From NCBI GenBank assembly GCA_031271325.1, contig JAISVY010000137.1, positions 1 to 12,587 of the forward strand: 12,587 nt of DNA, in the 5' to 3' direction. The notes beneath the pieces were generated by a model. The model was not told where the DNA came from. It ran no database searches and was given only the letters and a program-made list of their open reading frames with translations. The position numbers and the translations under genes are program-made. This DNA is from Oscillospiraceae bacterium. GTDB lineage: Bacteria; Bacillota; Clostridia; Oscillospirales; UBA929. This document shows, in pieces, positions 1 through 6,049 of this stretch (positions are counted from its first letter, which is position 1; every line of letters begins with the position of its first letter).

Positions 1-204
1 CGGTATCTGCTCTCCGAATTCGACGACCAGCCGGATAAAATCTGGAGCAGCAACATCTTCGGCAAAAGCCTGCATGACTTGGTCAGCGAGGGCTTGAGCA
101 ACAAACTCAAGAAAATGCCGGACGACGCGAGAACCAAACTCCAGGAAACGCTGCAGCGCATCATCAACGAAGGTTCCGGCGGTCTGATCTGCATTATTCT
201 ATAA
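1..204 (+). CDS. spoIVA: Stage IV sporulation protein A (SpoIVA), C-terminal fragment
   Basis: This is the last 67 codons of a gene that begins left of the window; the reading frame is open from base 1 and stops at TAA 202-204. The peptide contains FGKSLHDLVSEGLSNKL, a DDARTKLQETL helix and ends in INEGSGGLICIIL, which I recognise as the conserved SpoIVA tail. SpoIVA is a cytoskeletal ATPase made in the mother cell. It polymerises on the outer forespore membrane as the basement layer of the spore coat, and its C-terminal region anchors it to the membrane through SpoVM. The ATPase domain is outside the window. The gene marks the organism as an endospore former. A strong hairpin (231-276) follows, so the next gene is probably a separate unit. 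The assignment rests on remembered family sequence, not a search. Confidence 0.9.
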   Translation, partial: RYLLSEFDDQPDKIWSSNIFGKSLHDLVSEGLSNKLKKMPDDARTKLQETLQRIINEGSGGLICIIL

Positions 205-230
205 CGCATAAACAGGGTTTGCTGAATAAT

Positions 231-276
231 AACGCCGTTCCCCGCACGAAACCGTTGGGTTGCGGGGGACGGCGTT
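231..276 (+). terminator. Hairpin terminator after spoIVA
   Basis: Arms 231-246 and 261-276 pair over 16 bp with one G:U wobble, around a 14-nt loop. The following bases (CCTATATTTATT) are AT-rich but not a clean T-run, so termination may be imperfect. It lies 26 bases after the spoIVA stop and just before the promoter of the next gene. Confidence 0.65.
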
Positions 277-293
277 CCTATATTTATTGGTCA

Positions 294-322
294 TTGACTT
301 TTTGCCGGAAAGCAGGGATAAT
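294..322 (+). promoter_or_regulatory. Sigma-A-type promoter for the DUF6062/exonuclease pair
   Basis: TTGACT (294-299) and GATAAT (317-322) are separated by exactly 17 bases. Each box differs from the consensus by one base. Transcription would start near 329, leaving a leader of about 24 nt that contains the AGGAG ribosome binding site at 341-345. It lies directly after the spoIVA hairpin. Confidence 0.75.
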
Positions 323-352
323 AGATTCATCTTCCAAGCGAGGAGCCGAATC

Positions 353-991
353 ATGAAAGAAACCATCTACAGCATCCCGATCAACGAATCGTTTGAAATC
401 ACGGACGGTCAGTGTCCCGTCTGCCGCCTGCACCGCCGCCTGACAGAGGATACGCTGGAGTACGTGCTGGGTGCCGCGATGATGGAACCGGACGTGCGCC
501 AGCGTACCAACGCGTTGGGGTTCTGCCCGGAACACCTCGCCGCGCTGATGCAAAAGCAAAAGCGACTGCCGCTGGCGCTACTGCTGGAAACGCATTTCAA
601 AGCGCTGACGGAGAGCGAAAAGCGGCTGTTCGACGCTTCGACCTGCTATGTCTGCGACCGGGTGGGCGGTTTCCTGAAGGCGTATTACGGCAATATCCTG
701 TACTTATGGCGCGGCGAAGAGTCGTTCCGCAGGAAGTGGAACGCGCAAACCTTTCTCTGCCGCCCGCATACCGCCGCTCTGGCCGCCGCCGCGCGGGACG
801 AGCTTTCTAAGAAGGAAGCGCCGGCGTTCCTCGCCTCGCTACGCGAAAAGTCGATCGCGTCTTTGTCGCGCATGACCGAAAGTCTTGAAATTTTTATCCG
901 CAGTTTTGACCACCGGTTCGCGGGGGAAGACTTGGGAGAACATAAGCAGGCGGTACAGAACGCCGCCGCGTTTCTGTGCGGGGCGAAATAA
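353..991 (+). CDS. DUF6062 family protein with two CxxC/CxxH zinc-type modules
   Basis: A 212-residue protein that I recognise as the DUF6062 family of Clostridia from the CPVC...EDTLEYVLGAAMMEPDVR...GFCPEH pattern. Its function is not known to me. Two similar metal-ligand sets are visible: C21/C24 with C58/H61, and C98/C101 with C136/H139, each a CxxC...CxxH quartet. This suggests two treble-clef or zinc-ribbon-like units. The rest is helical and charged, with no signal peptide or membrane segment, so it is probably cytosolic. The ATG at 353 is preferred over in-frame upstream codons because AGGAG (341-345) lies 7 bases before it and the promoter's start point is near 329. Its stop overlaps the exonuclease start by one base (TAATG), so the two are probably translationally coupled. 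Confidence 0.82.
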   Translation: MKETIYSIPINESFEITDGQCPVCRLHRRLTEDTLEYVLGAAMMEPDVRQRTNALGFCPEHLAALMQKQKRLPLALLLETHFKALTESEKRLFDASTCYVCDRVGGFLKAYYGNILYLWRGEESFRRKWNAQTFLCRPHTAALAAAARDELSKKEAPAFLASLREKSIASLSRMTESLEIFIRSFDHRFAGEDLGEHKQAVQNAAAFLCGAK

Positions 992-1500
992 TGTATACGG
1001 TGATCGACTTTGAAACGACCGGCTTGTCGCCGTCCGACAGCGAGGTTATTGAGTTCGCGGCGGTGCGCGTCGCCCCGGATACGTCGGGAGCGCTCGCGCT
1101 CGGCGAGAGCTTCACCTCACTCTGCTCTCCGCGCATGACGCTGATTACGCCGACGATCACGCGCATCACCGGAATCACGGACGCGATGACGGCGGGGTTC
1201 CCGCCGTTTGAAGAGCGTCTGCGGGAATTTTGCGCGTTTATCGGGAACGATACGATTGCGGCGCACAACATCCCCTTCGACATGGGCTTCCTGCGCCGTT
1301 ACTGCCGGGGCGCGGGATTCGCGCCGCCGGAAAAGACGCTGTGTACGCTTGTGAAGTCCAGACAGCTGTGCCGGTCACTCTATAACCACAAATTGGAAAC
1401 CGTGGCGGCGCACCTCGGCGTAAACGGAGAAGGGTACCACCGCGCCCTCGCCGACGCGGTCACAACGGCAAAGGTGCTGATCAAATTATTAAGCCTATAA
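991..1500 (+). CDS. DnaQ-like 3'-5' exonuclease (DEDDh family)
   Basis: A 169-residue single-domain exonuclease of the DNA polymerase III epsilon type. All DEDDh motifs are present: Exo I DFETTG (D6, E8), Exo II HNIPFDMGFL (D97) and Exo III YHRALADA (H150 and D155). These residues bind two metal ions that hydrolyse nucleotides from a 3' end. The protein stops shortly after the nuclease fold, with no polymerase-binding tail, BRCT or helicase region, so it is a stand-alone proofreading, repair or RNA-trimming enzyme whose substrate cannot be told from sequence. ATG 991 overlaps the preceding stop; a GTG at 976 in the same frame is less likely because the upstream gene already feeds this start by coupling. 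Its TAA sits directly against a mobile repeat. Confidence 0.88.
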   Translation: MYTVIDFETTGLSPSDSEVIEFAAVRVAPDTSGALALGESFTSLCSPRMTLITPTITRITGITDAMTAGFPPFEERLREFCAFIGNDTIAAHNIPFDMGFLRRYCRGAGFAPPEKTLCTLVKSRQLCRSLYNHKLETVAAHLGVNGEGYHRALADAVTTAKVLIKLLSL

Positions 1501-1652
1501 TCGAAGTGTTGAAAATTGCGTGTTCGCCTGAAAGGCGAACGAGCGCTTATGGCAATGGACAATGGACAATTAGGACGCGTAGGGCGCGACGACCCCGGCG
1601 CGCCGCCGGGTTCACGCTTCTTTTCAAGCCGGAGCGGATTTTCAACATGCCC
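1501..1652 (+). mobile_element. MITE-like repeat, copy 1 (152 bp)
   Basis: Begins CGAAGTGTTGAAAATTGC and ends in TTTTCAACATGCCC, so the ends form an imperfect inverted repeat sharing TGTTGAAAAT. Inside are a perfect 7-bp hairpin (GTTCGCC 1522-1528 with GGCGAAC 1534-1540), three CAATGGA-type heptamers (1553-1573) and a GC-rich palindromic segment. CCTATA occurs on both flanks (1494-1499 and 1653-1658), which looks like a target duplication and includes the end of the exonuclease gene. No protein is encoded. It fills the gap between two convergent genes and its hairpins could act as a bidirectional terminator. It matches copy 3 almost throughout, in opposite orientation. Confidence 0.72.
1553..1573 (+). 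repeat. CAATGGA-type heptamer array, 3 units
   Basis: CAATGGA, CAATGGA and CAATTAG stand head to tail inside repeat copy 1. The corresponding array in copy 3 has five units. Confidence 0.8.
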
Positions 1653-1653
1653 C

Positions 1654-2415
1654 CTATAGAAGACCAAGCCCCAGCATGTCCGGGTAAAGAATAAACCCTT
1701 CCCGCACCCCCAATTGCAGGGCAAGCTCGGTTTTGTACCGGAAGGTGCCCGCGTCGTCGTAGACGACAAAGTGCGTGTTCTGCTCGGCGTCTTTATATGT
1801 AAAATACCGCGCGCCCAGCTCTCCGGAGAAGAAGGACGTGCCTCCCCGGGAGGACAGCAGCAGGGCGACCGTATCGGGACTGACGCTGACGCCGTTGCTG
1901 TTGGAACCGGGGAGCAGCAGATCGCGGCTGAGACGCTCCATATCCAGCACGACGCGGTTTGCGCCGTATTGTCCGACGGCCTGCTTGATCCGGTTTGGCA
2001 AAGAGCCGGACGTGAGCGCCGTGGGGAGGATGATACGCAGAGTGTTGTGGCAGGCATACCGTTCCGGCGCGTACACGGCGCACCCGCGCGCGGGGAACAG
2101 CTCGGCGCATTCGGTCACAAACGTTTGCAATAGACGCCGCACCGGCTGCTCAAAATCGCACACGATCCCGGAAAACCCCAGCGAACGGCAGAGATACACG
2201 CATTCCTGCGCGAGCCTGCGCGGATCGCCCTCCGAGCGGTCATACGCCTGGTCGCTGATGACCATCAGCCCGCCGTGACGCGGAACGGACGCGCCCGCGG
2301 ACAGCAGCGTCAAACCGGGACCGATCCCCCATGCCATATGCGCCGTGGGGACACGCCGCACACCGTCCGCTTGGTTCGGGACGGCGCAGCAGATATAGGT
2401 GAAGGGGTCGTTCAT
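1654..2415 (-). CDS. Probable glycoside hydrolase family 18-like barrel protein
   Basis: A 253-residue minus-strand protein with no firm family name. Two stretches suggest a GH18-type barrel of the YaaH/chitinase-like class. FSGIVCDFEQ (81-90) resembles the beta-4 signature DGxxxDxE, keeping D87 and E89 (the catalytic acid position) but with Ser at the first Asp. The segment 203-246 (ARYFTYKDAEQ... to EGFILYPDM) resembles the end of GH18 domains, where a YFTYTDA-like strand precedes a helix and a last strand. There is no signal peptide, membrane helix or LysM repeat, so it would be cytosolic and shorter than usual (about 300-320). It is divergent from yqeG and convergent with the exonuclease across repeat copy 1. 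The start is the ATG at 2413-2415, with a weak AGG upstream. Coding is likely; the enzymatic role is inference, and it could be a non-catalytic relative. Confidence 0.7.
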   Translation of the reverse strand: MNDPFTYICCAVPNQADGVRRVPTAHMAWGIGPGLTLLSAGASVPRHGGLMVISDQAYDRSEGDPRRLAQECVYLCRSLGFSGIVCDFEQPVRRLLQTFVTECAELFPARGCAVYAPERYACHNTLRIILPTALTSGSLPNRIKQAVGQYGANRVVLDMERLSRDLLLPGSNSNGVSVSPDTVALLLSSRGGTSFFSGELGARYFTYKDAEQNTHFVVYDDAGTFRYKTELALQLGVREGFILYPDMLGLGLL

Positions 2416-2449
2416 GAGCAGCCTGCCTTTCCGCGGGACGAGCCGTTTC

Positions 2450-2478
2450 TTGTGTCAATGTCAGGGCAACTTGAGAAT
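2450..2478 (+). promoter_or_regulatory. Possible promoter for the yqeG operon
   Basis: TTGTGT (2450-2455) and GAGAAT (2473-2478) are 17 bases apart, a weak fit to the sigma-A boxes but the best in the 99-bp divergent gap. An imperfect palindrome TTGAG...CTCAA (2471-2490) overlaps the -10 box and could be a protein site. No convincing promoter was found for the divergent minus-strand gene. Confidence 0.3.
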
Positions 2479-2514
2479 TGGGTCACTCAAAACTAATTGT
2501 ACGGGGAACCTTAT

Positions 2515-2991
2515 ATGAATATTCTTATGGCTTCCGACATATGTGACCTGACGCCCGCGTGGCTGAAAGAACGCGGTGTTCGCGCCGTGCTGGCAGACCT
2601 GGACAACACGCTGGCCGGATACCGCGCCAACGAGCCGGACGCTGCCGTCGCCCTGTGGATGGCGGCGCTGAAAGAGGCGGGTATCGCCCTGATGATTGTA
2701 TCCAACGCGAAAGAAGAGCGGGTGGCGGCGTTTTGCGCCCCGTTGGGGCTGCCGTATCTGGCGCGGGCGGGGAAACCCGGCGGAAGGGGTATGCTCGAGG
2801 CTGTAAAGCGTCTGCGGATGAGCGCCGCCGAGACGGTGATGGTGGGCGACCAATACTTTACCGATATACGGGCGGGGCGCAAAGCCGGGCTGCGTACGGT
2901 ACTGGTCAACCCAAGGATAAAAGGCTTTTGGTTTACGCTTCGGCGGCTATACGAAACCCCCTTTATCGCGGGAAAGGCGGAGAAGTTATGA
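2515..2991 (+). CDS. yqeG: YqeG family HAD phosphatase (subfamily IIIA)
   Basis: A 158-residue HAD-superfamily phosphatase. Motif I is DLDNTL (nucleophile D28, acid D30), motif II is IVSNAKEER (S63, N64), K87 is the motif III lysine, and motif IV is GDQYFTDI (D112, D117). GDQxFTDI with NPRIKGFW after it is typical of the YqeG family, related to the phosphatidylglycerophosphate phosphatase Gep4 of yeast. The substrate in bacteria is not settled to my knowledge. Its length matches the usual 160-175. ATG 2515 is chosen because GGGGA (2503-2507) lies 7 bases before it; a TTG at 2497 would precede that site. Its stop overlaps the next start (ATGA), placing it first in a three-gene coupled unit. 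Confidence 0.87.
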   Translation: MNILMASDICDLTPAWLKERGVRAVLADLDNTLAGYRANEPDAAVALWMAALKEAGIALMIVSNAKEERVAAFCAPLGLPYLARAGKPGGRGMLEAVKRLRMSAAETVMVGDQYFTDIRAGRKAGLRTVLVNPRIKGFWFTLRRLYETPFIAGKAEKL

Positions 2992-3821
2992 TACGGTTCG
3001 GTCCGGCGGGGTGCGACGAAGGGTATACCGGCAAGGTGACCGATATACCCGCCTACCTCCGGCAAAACGGCTTGGACGCGTTTGAGGCGCAATGCGGGCA
3101 CGGTGTGCGGATGAGCGAAACCGCCGCAAAAGCTTTACGCGAGAACGCGGAGCGGCACGGGATCGCTTTGAGCGTCCATTCGCCGTACTTCATCAGCCTT
3201 TCCAACCCGGAACGTCTGGAAGCCAATATCGGCTACCTACGCCAGTCCGCGCTGCTGGCCGGGTGGCTCGGGGCGGCGCGGGTGGTCGTGCATATGGGCG
3301 CGGCGATGGGCCGTCCCCGCCGGGAGGGGATGGACGCATCGGCGCGGACGGTCAGGGCGGCGCTGGATACCGCGAAAGCCGAAAACTGGCCGGATGTGCT
3401 GTTCTGTTTGGAAACGATGGGAAAAATCAATCAGCTGGGCACGGTAGACGAGGTGCTGGAACTGTGCGGGATTGGCGAAAACTTGCTGCCCTGCGTCGAT
3501 TTCGGGCATCTGTATGCCCGCTCGCTGGGCGCGTTTGACGGGCGCGGCGCGTACGGTTCGGTGCTGGACAGTTTGGAATCGGCATTGGGCGCGGAGCGGG
3601 CGAGAGCCTGTCATATCCACTTTTCCCACATCGCGTTCGGCAAGGGCGGGGAGAGCAAGCACCAGACCTTTGCCGACGAAGGCGGCGGTCCCGATTGGAA
3701 AGCGCTTGCGTACCTGCTGGCAGAGCGCGGATACCGTTCCACGGTGATCTGCGAGAGCAGGGGAACACAGACACAGGACGCGGCGGCGCTGAAAGCGGTT
3801 TATGAGGAGGCACGGACATGA
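2988..3821 (+). CDS. TIM-barrel AP endonuclease family 2 / endonuclease IV-like protein
   Basis: A 277-residue xylose-isomerase-like TIM barrel related to endonuclease IV (Nfo), which cuts DNA 5' of abasic sites with three zinc ions. The expected ligands appear in order: H64 (SVHSPY), H102 (VVHMG), E142 (LETMGK), D171 and H174 (VDFGHLYA), H211 (HIHFSH), H225 (GESKH) and E256 (ICESRG). The Asp found two residues before the sixth His in E. coli Nfo (D-x-H) is absent; S223 is there instead. This matches a divergent branch of COG0648 common in Clostridia, so either AP endonuclease or sugar-phosphate isomerase-like activity is possible. The ATG overlaps the yqeG stop (ATGA) and GGCGGAG precedes it. 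The reading frame stays open far upstream through yqeG, but that extension is not coding. Its TGA overlaps the next ATG. Confidence 0.82.
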   Translation: MIRFGPAGCDEGYTGKVTDIPAYLRQNGLDAFEAQCGHGVRMSETAAKALRENAERHGIALSVHSPYFISLSNPERLEANIGYLRQSALLAGWLGAARVVVHMGAAMGRPRREGMDASARTVRAALDTAKAENWPDVLFCLETMGKINQLGTVDEVLELCGIGENLLPCVDFGHLYARSLGAFDGRGAYGSVLDSLESALGAERARACHIHFSHIAFGKGGESKHQTFADEGGGPDWKALAYLLAERGYRSTVICESRGTQTQDAAALKAVYEEART

Positions 3822-4906
3822 CCGGGCGGTTGGAAAGGATACGGGCGATCATCGCGGAGCAGAAGCTGGACGCGCTGATGCTGACCGGGGAGGTATCGCG
3901 TTTTTACGCGACCGGGCTGCGTTCTTCGGCTGGCGTGGCGTTGTTTACGCCGGAGAAGAATGTGTTTATCACCGATTTTCGTTACATCGAGGCGGCGAGA
4001 GCCAAGCTTGGCGGCTCGTTTACCGTGGAGATGTCGGAGTTGGCGCGCAAACAGACGAAAATCGTGTGCGAATACCTGCCCCGCGCGAAAAAGATCGGCG
4101 TGGAGGGCGATGTTATCACCCTTCGCGCCGCCGATGCATGGAAGAAAGAGCTTGCCGAAAACGGGCTGAAGGGCGTGAAGCTCATCCCCGCCGGCGCGGG
4201 CGTTCACGCGCTGCGCGCCGTGAAAGAACCGCGGGAGCTGGACGCGATGCGCAGAGCGCAGCAAATCGCCGAACATGCGCTGGAAGAAGTGCTTCGCGGG
4301 TTTCTGCGCCCGGGCGTGACCGAACGGGCGGTGTGCGCCGAACTGGTGTACCGTATGCTGAAGGGCGGCGCGGAGAAGGTGAGCTTCGACCCGATTGTTG
4401 TGTCCGGCGCCAACGGGAGCCTGCCGCACGGAGAGCCGTCCGGGCGCGTGATTGAGCGGGGTGACTTCGTGACGATCGACATCGGCTGCGTGACCGGCGG
4501 TTACTGCTCCGACATGACGCGCACGGTGGCGGTCGGGGAGGCGACGGAGGAGATGCGCGCGGTTTACGGTATCGTGCTGGAGGCGCAAAAGGCGGGCATC
4601 GCGGCGGCGAAGGCGGGCGTTGCGGGCAAAGAGATCGACGCCGCTGCGAGAGCGGTCATTACCGACGCGGGATACGGCGCTTTCTTCGGACACGGGTTCG
4701 GTCACGGCTTGGGGTTGGAAATACACGAGCCGCCGAACGCAAGCCCTTCGGAAGAGAGGGCGCTGCCCGCCGGCGCGGTGATCTCGGCCGAGCCGGGGAT
4801 CTATCTGCCCGGGCGCTTCGGTGTGCGGATCGAAGACGTGGTCGTACTGACCGAAGGGGGCTGCGAGAACCTCACGAACGCGCCGAAAGAGTTAAGAATA
4901 CTCTAA
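3818..4906 (+). CDS. M24 family Xaa-Pro aminopeptidase (aminopeptidase P-like, YqhT type)
   Basis: A 362-residue cytosolic metallopeptidase that removes an N-terminal residue preceding proline. The N-terminal creatinase-like domain covers about 1-130 (ALMLTGEVSRFYATG, VFITDFRY). The pita-bread catalytic domain covers about 140-360, with all five metal ligands: D221 (TIDIG), D232 (YCSDMTRT), H296 (GHGFGHGLG), E325 (SAEPGIY) and E339 (RIEDVVV). H204 and H303 are also conserved. The length fits the family (about 355). GAGGAGG (3804-3810) precedes the ATG, which overlaps the upstream stop. The position just before efp matches yqhT-efp in Bacillus, but here 566 bases with two repeats and a new promoter separate the two genes. 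Repeat copy 2 lies directly on its stop codon. Confidence 0.9.
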   Translation: MTGRLERIRAIIAEQKLDALMLTGEVSRFYATGLRSSAGVALFTPEKNVFITDFRYIEAARAKLGGSFTVEMSELARKQTKIVCEYLPRAKKIGVEGDVITLRAADAWKKELAENGLKGVKLIPAGAGVHALRAVKEPRELDAMRRAQQIAEHALEEVLRGFLRPGVTERAVCAELVYRMLKGGAEKVSFDPIVVSGANGSLPHGEPSGRVIERGDFVTIDIGCVTGGYCSDMTRTVAVGEATEEMRAVYGIVLEAQKAGIAAAKAGVAGKEIDAAARAVITDAGYGAFFGHGFGHGLGLEIHEPPNASPSEERALPAGAVISAEPGIYLPGRFGVRIEDVVVLTEGGCENLTNAPKELRIL

Positions 4907-4907
4907 G

Positions 4908-5018
4908 CGAAGTGTTGAAAATTGCGTGTTCGCCTGAAGGGCGAACGAGCGCAGCGCTTGCGAACAGGCGCCTATGGCGCGGCATCGCAAGCCGGAGCGG
5001 GCAATTTTCAACATGCCC
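4908..5018 (+). mobile_element. MITE-like repeat, copy 2 (111 bp)
   Basis: Same ends as copy 1, CGAAGTG...CATGCCC. Here the terminal inverted repeat is clearest: TGTTGAAAATTGC at 4913-4925 is perfectly complementary to 5001-5013. The hairpin GTTCGCC/GGCGAAC is kept, but the heptamers and the GC-rich core of copies 1 and 3 are replaced by a different sequence. CTAAG flanks both ends (4903-4907 and 5019-5023), and the left copy includes the TAA of the upstream peptidase gene. It is non-coding and may terminate that operon. Confidence 0.7.
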
Positions 5019-5153
5019 CTAAGAACCTGTTCCCATAGGTTAGAAAGCACCGCATTAGCGGTTTGTGTATCCGGTCACATTTTTTGGGCTGCGGCGGGGA
5101 AAATTATTCTGGTTGCGGACAACCCGCTTCACCCGGAGCAAAACCGAAGTTTT
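5019..5153. other. Non-coding spacer between two repeat copies
   Basis: These 135 bases hold no convincing gene. A small hairpin ACCGC-ATTA-GCGGT lies at 5049-5062. The rest could be an eroded gene end or part of an older element; I cannot identify it. Confidence 0.4.
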
Positions 5154-5319
5154 GGGCATGTTGAAAATCCGCTCCGGCTTGAAAACGAAGCGTGAACCCG
5201 GCGGCGCGCCGAGGTCGTCGCGCCCTACGCGTCCTAATTGTCCATTGTCAACTGTCCATTGTCCATTGCCATAAGCGCTCGTTCGCCTTACAGGCGAACA
5301 TGCAATTTTCAACACTTCG
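5154..5319 (-). mobile_element. MITE-like repeat, copy 3 (166 bp), inverted relative to copy 1
   Basis: Read on the minus strand it runs CGAAGTGTTGAAAATTGC...CATGCCC and matches copy 1 almost along its length, including the GC-rich core CGGCGCGCCGCCGGG and AAGCCGGAGCGGATTTTC. The hairpin arms at 5281-5287 and 5293-5299 are the same 7 bp with a different 5-base loop, so the stem is conserved while the loop varies. It carries five heptamer units against three in copy 1, which accounts for 14 bp of difference. The flanks share only an A-run, so a target duplication is uncertain. It ends 80 bases before the efp promoter. Confidence 0.72.
5234..5268 (-). repeat. CAATGGA-type heptamer array, 5 units
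   Basis: On the minus strand: CAATGGA, CAATGGA, CAGTTGA, CAATGGA, CAATTAG. The first two and last units equal the three-unit array of copy 1, so exactly two units were gained or lost. Confidence 0.8.
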
Positions 5320-5399
5320 CTTTGTGAAGATTTCCGAACTTGCCGGGCAAAACGGCGCATGGCTGCGCGGTGATGTCTTCAGTCTGATTTATTTTGTGC

Positions 5400-5428
5400 T
5401 TGCCAAACCGCGCCGTATACGATACAAT
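5400..5428 (+). promoter_or_regulatory. efp: Sigma-A-type promoter for efp and probably the nad genes
   Basis: TTGCCA (5400-5405) and TACAAT (5423-5428) are separated by 17 bases. Transcription would begin near 5435, giving a leader of about 38 nt before the efp ATG. It is the only strong promoter seen before the five-gene efp-nadC run. A small hairpin GCGCA-TGGC-TGCGC lies upstream at 5355-5368. Confidence 0.7.
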
Positions 5429-5472
5429 ATCGGAGAAACTATACCAGATAGGGATATCGGGAGGAATAGACG

Positions 5473-6039
5473 ATGGTTACAGCGGGAGATTTCCGCAACG
5501 GGGTTACCTTTGAAATGGATGGGCAGGTCATGCAGGTGGTGGAGTTCCAGCACGTCAAGCCCGGTAAGGGCGCGGCTTTCGTGCGCGCGAAGATCCGCAA
5601 CGTGCTGTCCGGGGGCGTGATCGAGCGCACCTTCAACCCCACCGACAAGTTTGAAAACGCTTATGTGGAGCGGCGCGACATGCAGTACCTGTACGTGGAC
5701 GAGGATTTGTACTACTTCATGGACAACGAGACGTACGAGCAGATTCCCATCGGCAAAGACATCATCTCCACCTGCCGTTTTGACTTGGTCAAGGAGAATA
5801 TGATCTGCAAGGTGCTCTCGTATAAGGGAAATGTGTTCGGCTTGGAGCCGCCCACCTTTGTGGAGCTGCTGGTTACCGAGACTGAACCCGGCGTGCGCGG
5901 CGATACCGCCACAAATGTGCTGAAGCCCGCGACGCTGGAAACGGGCGCGGTGGTCAAGGTGCCGATCTTCATCAACGCCGGCGACACACTGCGGATTGAT
6001 ACCCGCACCGGAGAGTATTTAGAAAGAGCAAAAAACTAG
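5473..6039 (+). CDS. efp: Elongation factor P
   Basis: A 188-residue translation factor that binds between the P and E sites and relieves ribosomes stalled on polyproline. The three-domain beta-barrel sequence is complete: an N-terminal KOW-like domain (1-60) with the tip loop HVKPGKGAAFVR, a middle domain (about 65-125), and an OB-like C-terminal domain ending in GDTLRIDTRTGEYLERA. The tip lysine that contacts the tRNA CCA end is K32. The PGKGAA context resembles unmodified or 5-aminopentanol-type EF-Ps, and no epmA/epmB or earP gene is in view. GGGAGG (5459-5464) lies 8 bases before the ATG. The stop TAG lies immediately before the next gene's ribosome binding site, so efp leads an operon with the CD1247-like gene. 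Confidence 0.96.
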   Translation: MVTAGDFRNGVTFEMDGQVMQVVEFQHVKPGKGAAFVRAKIRNVLSGGVIERTFNPTDKFENAYVERRDMQYLYVDEDLYYFMDNETYEQIPIGKDIISTCRFDLVKENMICKVLSYKGNVFGLEPPTFVELLVTETEPGVRGDTATNVLKPATLETGAVVKVPIFINAGDTLRIDTRTGEYLERAKN

Positions 6040-6049
6040 GAGGTTGCCT

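Noticed and set aside
1714..2278. Two plus-strand open frames (1714-2133 and 1775-2278) opposite the GH18-like gene
   Set aside because: No ribosome binding sites and no recognisable family pattern; the minus-strand frame has barrel-like motifs and is open over the full length.
2559..2987. In-frame upstream extension of the endonuclease IV-like gene by 143 codons
   Set aside because: It runs through yqeG in another frame and is Arg/Gly-rich as expected of GC-rich shadows; the ATG at 2988 has a ribosome binding site and overlaps the yqeG stop.
5055..5360. Open frames across the repeats, such as minus strand 5055-5360, and plus strand 1506-1694, 4974-5195 and 5192-5620
   Set aside because: They are read through the palindromic elements in both orientations, lack good ribosome binding sites and overlap the efp promoter or real genes. 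The same peptide (KIACSP-RRTSAYGNGQW) appears only because the DNA repeat is shared.
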